A stretch of DNA of 64,000 bases from Breznakibacter sp047600785 (GTDB taxonomy: Bacteria; Bacteroidota; Bacteroidia; Bacteroidales; Marinilabiliaceae): positions 62,001 to 126,000 of the forward strand of contig JASGKH010000001.1 of the NCBI GenBank assembly GCA_047600785.1. Direction: 5' to 3'. This document shows positions 37,710 to 45,403 of this stretch, piece by piece; the stretch's first letter is position 1; each line of letters starts with the position of its first letter. The position numbers and the translations under genes were made by a program. Below the pieces are notes generated by a model. That model ran no database searches, was not told the origin of the DNA, and saw only the letters and a list, made by a program, of their open reading frames with translations.

Positions 37710-37861
37710 ACGGTCCAGTAGGTCCTGCGGTCAGCCAATGGCGAAAACAAATTCGGCCATCGTTTTACATCAAATATCGATAATAAATTGGTACAACCTG
37801 CAATAGAGAGACCAAGGCTATCTACAACATGGAGAAAACCTATACCGAACAAGGGAGATCT

Positions 37862-37896
37862 AGAACTCTGCCAACTTGTCAAGTTGGCAGAGTTCT
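37862..37896. repeat. Perfect 16-bp palindrome overlapping an immunity gene end
   Basis: AGAACTCTGCCAACTT and its reverse complement are separated by 3 bases. The hairpin supplies the last codons (SRTLPT, stop) of the module D immunity gene, so it seems to have been inserted there. Upstream on the minus strand, 37,733-37,861 contains no recognisable gene. Confidence 0.75.
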
Positions 37897-38625
37897 GCTT
37901 AAAGTTTTTTTTACATCAGTTTGTCGAATCCAACCTGTCACTAGTTTTGTTCCAAAAAATTCAATCTTCAACCAATTCCCTTTTTTCTCTAATATGGTAA
38001 CCACGTCTCCTTTTGTGAGATACATTTTTGTTGCCGTTTCAGGATTGGAGAAAATGATGCTTTTGTCAGATTTAATCTCTTCAACTTCAATTCCCAAATA
38101 TTCTTTGATGTAATTACGGTTGTCATTTAGTCCTCTATTATATAATAATTTCAACGCAACACTTGGTAATCTTGTTATCTTTTCGTACTCAACCAATTGA
38201 CCGCTATTTATGGACATAAGTATTCCATCGCATTCGAAGTAGTCTGGAACAATGCAATATTTTTTTTTAATCCATCCATTTTTTATGTATTTGTTATTTA
38301 AGATAATGGTGTAATATTTTCCATCGTCTTCTTTAAGGGAATTTACATCAATAGAATCAAATTCTTTATAGTGTCTATTTTGAAAACCTTCCGTTGACTC
38401 AACTAGAAATAATTCTATATTATCAGGAGCATGAATAGAGTAAGAGATTCCTAAGGTGTTTGTTTTGTTAATAATTTTGAATGATTTCTCAATACCACTA
38501 AGTTCATTTCTTTCCCAAATACCTTGGATTAAGGAAAATTTACCCTGCGGTTTCTCTTGTGCTTGTATTTGGATGGTATTCTGAAATATACAAGAAGCAA
38601 GAAAGAGAATGTATCTGATTTTCAT
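37879..38625 (-). CDS. Periplasmic SH3-like immunity candidate for lysozyme module D
   Basis: A 248-residue exported protein (signal IRYILFLASCIFQNTIQIQA). The C-terminal ~50 residues have the form of a bacterial SH3 domain (KMYLTKGDVVTILEKKGNWLK, TGWIRQTDVK). It begins 1 base after the toxin stop. A periplasmic immunity protein with a wall-associated SH3-like fold fits a toxin that cuts peptidoglycan, as immunity proteins of such toxins act in the periplasm. The last residues are encoded by a palindromic repeat and may not be original. Role inferred. Confidence 0.65.
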   Translation of the reverse strand: MKIRYILFLASCIFQNTIQIQAQEKPQGKFSLIQGIWERNELSGIEKSFKIINKTNTLGISYSIHAPDNIELFLVESTEGFQNRHYKEFDSIDVNSLKEDDGKYYTIILNNKYIKNGWIKKKYCIVPDYFECDGILMSINSGQLVEYEKITRLPSVALKLLYNRGLNDNRNYIKEYLGIEVEEIKSDKSIIFSNPETATKMYLTKGDVVTILEKKGNWLKIEFFGTKLVTGWIRQTDVKKTLSRTLPT

Positions 38626-38626
38626 A

Positions 38627-40237
38627 TTATTTAAGATTTTTATAAGTAGTTTCAGTATATTGTATTCTTAGATCTGGGCTATTGGGAGGATTTGCCCCAT
38701 TAACTTTAGCCCCAATAATATTGATAGAATCTTCATCCATCCCGTCATCAGAAAGATCATTTAAATTGTTTAATTTCCAGTAGATCATGGATGCTTTCAT
38801 GGCAATGTCTACGTTTGTTTCCAAAAGATCAATGTCCTTTCCATCAAACTCTTTTTTATCATTGGGGTACAACCTATTCCATTCGTCACTAATTGTTTTG
38901 TACTGCCCTTTACCCGTCAGATGTATAAAGCCTTTTCCTAAGAAAGTGGAACCATCCTTTGAAGAAATGGTGCCGTTGCCCATCCGACAGGCATATGTAA
39001 CGTCGAAAAGAGCGGATGAGTTTATATACTTGCTTTTTACTCTTAAACGACCGCTATTGTAATTTCTGTCGGACACCATACTTTCAATGTTATCTTTTGT
39101 TATATCTGTCCGGGTACCGTAAACATTGATCTTTGTTGCTTTGCCATTTAGAACGATTTTCATTGTTTCACTTTTCACTTCGGCGTAGGCGTTTCTTATC
39201 TCATCGCTATTTGAATAGGAGAAAATTGCATCGCCACGCGAAATTTTGTCCCCAATGCACTTGTCTTCATCATAATCTATCGGATCGTAACTGTATTCAT
39301 ACGTTGTAGTATCCAATACTGCAACATCGAATAAATGCCCGTATTTGGGGTAAGGAAAAGTTTTTGCGATACTTCTTGGAGAATATGAATGGCTTTCCCT
39401 TAGTTTCGTTAGTCCTGAGGTCTCTGCTCCAATTTGTCCGATAAAATGGGCCATACGCTCAATGGTGTTGATCTCAAATTCCGCACTGTATTTATTTATT
39501 GATTCAACGACTTCCTTAATTCTCTCTTCCTCTGTGTCAGAAAAGATCTTTCTTAACTGGTCTTCAGTTATTTCAAGTTTTCCAGAACTTTCTTTTTGTA
39601 AGAACTTTTCCTTTGAAGATTCCAATATCCCCAAAAATCTCAACCAAATTTCTTTCGTGTTCTGCAATTTGCTGATATCGAATTTTTCAATCTGTATCAT
39701 GAGCGAAGGCTCTGTTTCCCCAGATTGGAAGAACGAAATAACAAGGTATTTAACGAAGGTCTCCTCACAGTATACGTGTTTTTTGTTTTCGTTGTTTGTT
39801 ATCTCGTCAACCTCTGTAACGTATACTTTTGTCAGTTTATCCAAAACCGCGTTCTCGCTGTAAACCGCAATGGGATAGGTTACCCCTTCCATTTCATATT
39901 TGCCTATGTAAATCCCTTTGTCACTCAAGGTAATCTTAGGGACAAGGCTTTCTTTTGCTGCATTTCTTATCTTGTTGATGACTTTCTCCAGGATCTCATC
40001 GGAAGAGGCCGTGCTGATCTTCCATTGTTTGACCCAGTCCTTTTCCTCGTTGCCAGAATAGTCAAGATTTAGTGTTTTTGTACCTTCTTTTCTGGCATCC
40101 TCTATTTTCCTTTGGTAAACTAGATTGTCGGAAATAGTCCCCATATTGTTGTTATCGTAAATATGGTTGAACAGCAAGGTGTGTTTTTTGTCAAAAATGG
40201 TCCATGAGGCTATCGCCCCCTCTTCTTCGCCCTGCAA
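38627..40237 (-). CDS. GH19/lysozyme-like effector, module D
   Basis: A 536-residue frame starting at a TTG in the conserved FLQGEEEGA junction; about 18 codons of zincin end (WKYQWDLIHDPETVWFNF) precede it to 40,292, where homology stops. Residues ~75-200 resemble the middle domain of module A (DKGIYIGKYEMEGVTYPIAVY, LGIL). The C-terminal ~270 residues look like a GH19-type chitinase/lysozyme: ERMAHFIGQIGAETSGL with candidate catalytic Glu272, a second Glu281, YACRMGNGT, the LGKGFIHLTGKGQYKTIS signature, and KVNGANPPN. Peptidoglycan cleavage is the likely action. Paired with a periplasmic immunity candidate. The upstream trunk is missing, so it is probably silent unless recombined. Confidence 0.75.
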   Translation of the reverse strand: MQGEEEGAIASWTIFDKKHTLLFNHIYDNNNMGTISDNLVYQRKIEDARKEGTKTLNLDYSGNEEKDWVKQWKISTASSDEILEKVINKIRNAAKESLVPKITLSDKGIYIGKYEMEGVTYPIAVYSENAVLDKLTKVYVTEVDEITNNENKKHVYCEETFVKYLVISFFQSGETEPSLMIQIEKFDISKLQNTKEIWLRFLGILESSKEKFLQKESSGKLEITEDQLRKIFSDTEEERIKEVVESINKYSAEFEINTIERMAHFIGQIGAETSGLTKLRESHSYSPRSIAKTFPYPKYGHLFDVAVLDTTTYEYSYDPIDYDEDKCIGDKISRGDAIFSYSNSDEIRNAYAEVKSETMKIVLNGKATKINVYGTRTDITKDNIESMVSDRNYNSGRLRVKSKYINSSALFDVTYACRMGNGTISSKDGSTFLGKGFIHLTGKGQYKTISDEWNRLYPNDKKEFDGKDIDLLETNVDIAMKASMIYWKLNNLNDLSDDGMDEDSINIIGAKVNGANPPNSPDLRIQYTETTYKNLK

Positions 40238-40344
40238 GAAGTTAAACCAGACCGTCTCCGGGTCATGAATAAGGTCCCACTGGTACTTCCATCAGCATAC
40301 CTTTTACAGCCCAAAGCCCTTGCTATTAGGCGGTTTTCAGTTTT

Positions 40345-40355
40345 TCAAAGAACGT
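40345..40355 (-). promoter_or_regulatory. boxA-like ACGTTCTTTGA motif
   Basis: Same 11-mer as in the leaders at 30,920-30,930, 44,546-44,556 and 49,564-49,574. Here it stands alone between the module D fragment and the plus-strand regulator. It resembles the boxA of Bacteroidota rRNA leaders; a role is not shown. Confidence 0.35.
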
Positions 40356-40444
40356 TGTTATATCTAATATTGTGCAAGATATAAAAAATTCTGGTTATGC
40401 ACTTTTTTGTTACTCACAGATATTTTTTTCTCTTAAAAGGGTTG

Positions 40445-40456
40445 TATTTTTGCACT
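40445..40456 (+). promoter_or_regulatory. -7 box for the XRE gene
   Basis: TATTTTTG (TAnnTTTG type) lies about 50 bases before the ATG of the regulator, in an AT-rich stretch. No clear -33 motif seen. Confidence 0.4.
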
Positions 40457-40502
40457 CACGCGTAAAACTAAGGTAAAAACAAGCCTTTTAAGGTTAATAA
40501 AC

Positions 40503-40837
40503 ATGGATACATTCGGTAAAAAACTGGCTACGCTAAGACAAGAAAAAAAACTTTCACAAATCGATTTAGCTAAACAGCTTAACACTTCGGTTAGTGTAAT
40601 TTCACGATACGAACGTGATGAGATGGCTCCAAGTATTGATACTGCAAAAAACTAGCTACACTGCTTAATACAACGGTTGGTTATCTTTTAGGAGAAAATG
40701 AAAATGCCGACATGTTTAAAAACCCCGACATGCTCCGACGCATCAAGGACATCCTTTCGTTCCCAAAAGACAAGCAGGAGCACATCCTGTTTGCCATCGA
40801 CTCCATGATCAAGGCCACTAAACTCGAACGGTTGTAG
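40503..40837 (+). pseudogene. XRE-family helix-turn-helix regulator, frameshifted
   Basis: The first frame reads MDTFGKKLATLRQEKKLSQI then DLAKQLNTSVSVISRYERDE, a standard XRE helix-turn-helix, and ends at a TAG at 40,653. The sense continues in the next frame as LATLLNTTVGYLLGENENAD and IKDILSFPKDKQEHILFAID to 40,837. A run of six A at about 40,645 where seven would keep the frame (DTAKKLATLL) explains it. It runs opposite to the toxin modules and is followed at once by 40,841-41,251. Confidence 0.8.
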
Positions 40838-40840
40838 GTG

Positions 40841-41251
40841 ATGCCAAAGAATATCAAAAACATTATCACGGCTAAGTTTAGGCGTTCATTTGTTGAAGGT
40901 TTGCAACACACCTGGCTGTTCTGCGAGGCTCCACTTGAGGTAAAAACGCACATTGCCCATGAATTGGGCGATAATGCAGATGTGATTATTTGCACCTACT
41001 TCACACCCAACCATTGGTTTGCTGCCACAGAAGATGTTTTAACCATTAAAACCGACAACGGCAGACAATCCGTTGATTTTAAAAGTATAACAAAAGTGGA
41101 TTGCGATTTAAAAAGGCTCGCAGCCCACAGAAACCAGCCCTTTGAAGTGATTGACCTTTACACCACAAACGGCATTGTGCCGCTTGAAGTGGAGAAAAGG
41201 ACTTGGGGGGCGTGGGTGGAGGTGTTGAAATTATTATTAAATAAAATTTGA
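40841..41251 (+). CDS. Hypothetical protein after XRE regulator
   Basis: A 136-residue cytoplasmic protein, mixed alpha/beta (ADVIICTYFTPNHWFAATED, VLTIKTDNGRQSVDFKSITK, NQPFEVIDLYTTNGIVPLEV), with a strand pattern like a PH-type domain. I do not recognise the family. It starts 3 bases after the regulator pseudogene and ends 1 base before the convergent module C immunity gene. It and the regulator may have arrived as a unit inside the toxin array. Confidence 0.6.
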   Translation: MPKNIKNIITAKFRRSFVEGLQHTWLFCEAPLEVKTHIAHELGDNADVIICTYFTPNHWFAATEDVLTIKTDNGRQSVDFKSITKVDCDLKRLAAHRNQPFEVIDLYTTNGIVPLEVEKRTWGAWVEVLKLLLNKI

Positions 41252-41509
41252 TTACTCTTTAATAATTTCAACTCTACTCCAGTGGCATTCACAATAATAA
41301 ATACCACTTTCATGCAATCCAATGTTTTTTACGTCTATATTATTGTAGTTAAATATTTTGGGAGCTAACAATTTAAAATACATCTCATGGAAATGATAGT
41401 CACTACATTTCTGCTCCATAATTACAAAGCCATTTTTTAATAAAAACTCAAGCAAGTTTATAATAGGCTCACAAACAGGGCAATTTTCAACTTTTTTAGG
41501 TATTTCCAT
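41252..41509 (-). CDS. Immunity candidate for module C
   Basis: An 85-residue cytoplasmic protein. Its ATG shares one base with the toxin stop (TGATG). It has a CPVC motif near the N-terminus and CECHW near the C-terminus, which could bind zinc, around a helical middle (INLLEFLLKNGFVIM). No family recognised; immunity role inferred from the coupled position. Confidence 0.6.
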   Translation of the reverse strand: MEIPKKVENCPVCEPIINLLEFLLKNGFVIMEQKCSDYHFHEMYFKLLAPKIFNYNNIDVKNIGLHESGIYYCECHWSRVEIIKE

Positions 41510-44478
41510 CACTTTAGTGGTATCTCATTTACTAACTTAAGTTTATTTGTAAAGTCATCAACAAATACCTGCCAAGCACCCCCACTACCAAATTGTGGAT
41601 TAGCTGTGGTTTTTGCAATTGCGACTTTAATTGTTTCTTGCACTTCGTATGTTCCAACTTTCGGCCTATATCCAAATGTAGGATTCTCTTGAACTTGTAG
41701 GCTTTTCCAATATTCTATCTTGTCATAATTTACGTCTGTAATGGTTTTTTCTACACTATAAAATTCAGATTGACCAGGCAAGCCCCCATATATCTTAGTA
41801 CCTTTTGGGATTTCTACAATATACCATTCATCAACTCCGGTATAAACTCCTCCTCCTTGCCAACTCTTAACCTTACTTAAAATAGTATTGTCTGACGACT
41901 TTATAATTGCTATTCCCGTTTCCTTCTTAAACGCATCAATAACGGCATCAGCAGCATTTTGAGTGATTTTTTTAGTCAACTTAATAACTTCCTCGCCATT
42001 TTCGGTAACAGTTTCGAACTTATAATCCCATCGTTCAAAAATAGCCTTATTTTCCTTAAACGTAGGGTTTGCAATGGCTTCGCCAATTATTTCAACATCG
42101 GTGGCATTTTTAGCCAAGGCGTTGGTTTCCAATTCATCAAAAAACTTCGAGATACTTGCTTCATCACCTGCTTTTAGTGCATATATACGTTCTGTGTATT
42201 TACCATTGGCATCGGTGGATACTTTTGAGTAAACACCATACCCTGCCGATTCTTTCAGCTCATAACCGGGCATATCATCTAACAGGTCGTAGGTTTCACC
42301 ACCTTTTAGGGCTTTTATTTCGCCATTTTCGGCTTTCAGGGCAATGTCATCCAATTTTTCATTGAACTCCTTTATTATCTTTCCTTTGCTGCTTATGGCT
42401 TTGGCCTTCAATACTCCTTCTTTGATAACGGCACAAACCCGGTTACGGGTATTGTTCAACAGTTTACCGGTTAAGTCCTTGGTAAACCTTATGGCATAAG
42501 TGGCCGGATTCAATGTTTCAGAGAAGGAATCAAGTTTTTGCAGAACTTTAATAACTTGTGCAAATGTTTTTGCGCCAGCCGATTCGATGGCTGCCGGATC
42601 AATAAAACATAAGGCAACCACAAAGGCCATTTCGCCGGTTCCTTCTGCTATTTTCAGATCAGTGTTGAACTGTTGTTTAAAACCGGTACTTATGGCACAC
42701 CATACACCGGAGTCAATGACCTTGCCATTTTCTTCAAGCTTAAAATCACGGAGCGAGGTGTACATTTTGCTAAAATCATCTCGCCCTTTTGAACTCATGG
42801 GGGCTACTAATAGCTTTAACAAATCGGGCACCGAGGCAACTGTTTCAACAGCTCCGTTCCAAACACCACACATAAATGCAAATTCGATACGGCCATCGCC
42901 AAACTTACGCAGTACAGCAGCTACCTGGGGTGCTTGGGTTTGTATTTCGTTGGCAAGCGTTTCCGAGGCAGCGTAGGTTATCACATTTCTGACAGGATCA
43001 ATACCTGTAAGTACAAATTTGTAAACATATGCGTACATCCGGCTGTATTCAGGGTCGGTATCGTCCCACGCATAGTTGGGAATTCTCAGCTTTCGCACAC
43101 CTTTGGCCGTGGCATCATATATTTCGTAGTAGGCTGTGGCAACAATATCTACAGCTTCAAGCGCCAGCCCTCCTGCAAACTTGGCCATGTCATATATCTT
43201 GCTGCCTTGTTTATCCTCAAGATTTTTAAACTCGTTGATGGTTTGTGGCAGCTCTGATTTCAGCTCCCAACCTTCATCTGTTTTGTGTAGCCATATTTTT
43301 ACTTCACCTGTGGGAGGCGCAAGGCTTTGAGCTGTGGCATAATCTTCGGAGGTAGTCGTTCCGTCGGTTAAAACCAACCAACCTTTTAACGTGTGATACT
43401 GTCCGGTTGGATCGTCTTTAATTGACTCTCCTCCCAATAGACTTTCAATATATGCTTGGTTGGGAATATCCTTTTCTGATGAAAAATTGTAAATTCTGGG
43501 TTGATGACATTTACTAATATCTTCAGCCCATTTTGATAGAAACTCTTCTGACTTACTTGCTCCTGTTGTAGCACAATAGTTGTTATAACGTATTTGATCA
43601 TCAGGAACACACACAATTCCGGCATTGCCTCGCCCAAGAATAAAAAATGCATCTTCATTGGTCGGGATATTATCAAGCTCAGTAAACTTTGTCTGTATAG
43701 ACAAATTTGTAACACTTGCATCAATAAGTTCTAACGTTCCGTTTGGATTAATTCTGCCAACAACCGTTTTGTATGGCTGGTTTAGAATTCGAACAATAAT
43801 TTCTTGGTCAGCAGGTGGAGCTTCACATTTTTTTAGGAATAAGAATGCATTGTTGCCTGAATTATTGAGTATCGCTAATAATTGTGACTTAACATCACCC
43901 ATCGCCGCCCCCTCACTCTCATCCTGCATAAAGCCAAGCAAGATACTTTCAGGGTCATGAATAAGGTCCCACTGGTACTTCCACAGTTCCGTCCCCCCTG
44001 CGTAATCCAGCAGGTTGGGCGTGGATTTCTCGGGGAACACGGGTGCGGCCCCCTTCTCGCGCCAGAAGCTTTTGGAGCTGAAAGTATGCCTCAGGTTGAA
44101 GGCCCCGTGCGCCAGCTCGTGTGCCAACAACTCCACGTTGGAGCCCAGGTTGAAGATAAAGCCGTAATTGCCGGTGAGGGGCATATACCCAAGCTTGTCC
44201 CCGTCGGAAGCCTCCACGAAAAAGAGCACCAGCGTGTTCTTGTCAAGCTTGGCGTTGTAAGCGTCGATCACACGGTTCATGTCGGAAGTGTAGCGGCTAA
44301 AAAGCGAAAGCCCGGAAGTCTTGAAGCCGTCGGCCGATAAGCCCGTCACGTCCACATTGCCCCCATCCTCCACATTCCATGACACGATGGCCGGCGAGTA
44401 GATCTCGTTGAGGCGCTGTTGGATGGTGGCGGGGCCCGAGGGCTTGTTCTTAGAGCTGTTCACGCCCACCAGCCTCAC
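41509..44478 (-). CDS. Orphan polymorphic toxin module C (zincin segment plus possible TNT-like tip)
   Basis: A 989-residue frame with a GTG start in the conserved KTVRLVGVN segment; homology reaches 44,545 without an ATG, and no signal peptide is present. Residues 1-~175 are the conserved zincin segment (HELAHGAFNLRHTF, NLLDYAGGTELWKYQWDLIH) ending in DESEGA. A long middle with hydrophobic helices (EMAFVVALCFIDPAAIESAG) follows. The last ~110 residues (EIPKGTKIYGGLPGQSEFY, VGTYEVQETIKVAIAKT, NPQFGSGGAWQVF) recall the TNT/ADP-ribosyl type NAD-acting toxins, but this is a weak resemblance. It is followed by a coupled immunity candidate. Confidence 0.7.
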   Translation of the reverse strand: MRLVGVNSSKNKPSGPATIQQRLNEIYSPAIVSWNVEDGGNVDVTGLSADGFKTSGLSLFSRYTSDMNRVIDAYNAKLDKNTLVLFFVEASDGDKLGYMPLTGNYGFIFNLGSNVELLAHELAHGAFNLRHTFSSKSFWREKGAAPVFPEKSTPNLLDYAGGTELWKYQWDLIHDPESILLGFMQDESEGAAMGDVKSQLLAILNNSGNNAFLFLKKCEAPPADQEIIVRILNQPYKTVVGRINPNGTLELIDASVTNLSIQTKFTELDNIPTNEDAFFILGRGNAGIVCVPDDQIRYNNYCATTGASKSEEFLSKWAEDISKCHQPRIYNFSSEKDIPNQAYIESLLGGESIKDDPTGQYHTLKGWLVLTDGTTTSEDYATAQSLAPPTGEVKIWLHKTDEGWELKSELPQTINEFKNLEDKQGSKIYDMAKFAGGLALEAVDIVATAYYEIYDATAKGVRKLRIPNYAWDDTDPEYSRMYAYVYKFVLTGIDPVRNVITYAASETLANEIQTQAPQVAAVLRKFGDGRIEFAFMCGVWNGAVETVASVPDLLKLLVAPMSSKGRDDFSKMYTSLRDFKLEENGKVIDSGVWCAISTGFKQQFNTDLKIAEGTGEMAFVVALCFIDPAAIESAGAKTFAQVIKVLQKLDSFSETLNPATYAIRFTKDLTGKLLNNTRNRVCAVIKEGVLKAKAISSKGKIIKEFNEKLDDIALKAENGEIKALKGGETYDLLDDMPGYELKESAGYGVYSKVSTDANGKYTERIYALKAGDEASISKFFDELETNALAKNATDVEIIGEAIANPTFKENKAIFERWDYKFETVTENGEEVIKLTKKITQNAADAVIDAFKKETGIAIIKSSDNTILSKVKSWQGGGVYTGVDEWYIVEIPKGTKIYGGLPGQSEFYSVEKTITDVNYDKIEYWKSLQVQENPTFGYRPKVGTYEVQETIKVAIAKTTANPQFGSGGAWQVFVDDFTNKLKLVNEIPLK

Positions 44479-44556
44479 CGTTTTGATAACAGGGAAGTAA
44501 GAACCCAGGCCTAGGGCGCCCGCCTCGGTGAGAGTTTTTAATATGTCAAAGAACGT
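44479..44556 (-). other. Untranslated module C leader with boxA-like motif
   Basis: The minus strand encodes DILKTLTEAGALGLGSYFPV, IKTV in frame with module C but has no start codon; ACGTTCTTTGACATATT just precedes it. The same leader form is seen in module A. Confidence 0.6.
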
Positions 44557-44609
44557 TTTGGGGTAGGTGAAAAGACTAATAGTTCAGAGACTATCTCGCG
44601 TAGCACAGA

Positions 44610-44900
44610 TTACAAAGCTGCACTAGCGGGAATTCTTGAATTTGCGATAAGCCCACAAAAAAATGAAACACTTGAGAATATGATAAAACCGATTGCAACA
44701 GGCTTTCCTCCAATACGATCAAAAAACATAATAAATAGCAGAAAAAGATTTTGCCCCTTTTCCAGAGGGCATCTCCTCTCCTGCAATTGCGAGATAGAAT
44801 TTATAGTTATTTATAAGATTATTGCTAACGAAAGCCCAACAACACCTACACTAAAATCAATATACCAAGCATTTTCATTAAATCTATTCCTTTTTCCCAT
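44610..44900 (-). pseudogene. Small two-helix membrane protein with premature stop
   Basis: From the ATG at 44900 the frame reads MGKRNRFNENAWYIDF, SVGVVGLSLAIIL and then TAA at 44,811-44,813; it resumes in the same frame with ITINSISQLQERRCPLEKGQ and LFLLFIMFFDRIGGKPVAIG to a TAA at 44,610. So a 96-codon gene with one internal stop and two or three hydrophobic helices. It lies between module B immunity and module C, where an extra immunity gene would be expected, and could be an orphan immunity remnant. Its end runs into a REP-like sequence at 44,590-44,630. Confidence 0.5.
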
Positions 44901-44983
44901 TTTTGTATTGATTTTCAATTTTTTGGTTAAAAGTGAGCAATAATAAAACTAGTACAAAACTCATGATTTATTAATCAAAAGTT

Positions 44984-45403
44984 TTAGATTGTACCATTAT
45001 CAATAAATTCTCTTAATTCTTTATGATCTTTAGCAAAAAAGAAATATAGCTTAGATTTTTCCTTTTCTGTTATCTCTAATATATTTAATAGAAATATTAT
45101 TTTATTATCAAATCCTGTTTTGCATAATTTTAACACACTGCCTTTATAATTTCTTAATTCAAATATTTCATCTTCAACAAAACGTCCTTTGTAACTAGGA
45201 ATGTCAAGTGGTTGAGTCTCCCTCTCTGCGATTAACAAATCGATTTCATTGATGATTTGATTCGTTGTAAGATCCATCTCTATTGGGAAAAGGTACTTTG
45301 GTATTATGCCTGTTATCTTTAGTATTAAATCAAATCTAGGTTGCCTTATTCGACTGACCTCAATTAGATTTTTATTTTGGTTTAAAATAAATCCGAATTT
45401 CAT
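44984..45403 (-). CDS. Immunity candidate for module B
   Basis: A 139-residue cytoplasmic protein starting with ATG 4 nt inside the toxin end (ATGA overlap). It is mixed alpha/beta, with strands at the N-terminus (KFGFILNQNKNLIEVSRI) and a helical, Lys/Phe-rich C-terminus (KLYFFFAKDHKELREFI). No family recognised. Position and coupling suggest immunity to the GNAT-like toxin. Confidence 0.6.
   Translation of the reverse strand: MKFGFILNQNKNLIEVSRIRQPRFDLILKITGIIPKYLFPIEMDLTTNQIINEIDLLIAERETQPLDIPSYKGRFVEDEIFELRNYKGSVLKLCKTGFDNKIIFLLNILEITEKEKSKLYFFFAKDHKELREFIDNGTI

Noticed and set aside
40838..40840. GTG start for the hypothetical protein after the XRE gene
   Set aside because: The ATG three bases later is the simpler start.
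44680..44943. 87-codon plus-strand frame in the module B/C gap
   Set aside because: The minus strand reading gives a better gene-like sequence (a membrane protein with one stop), and the plus frame has no signal or homology I can see.
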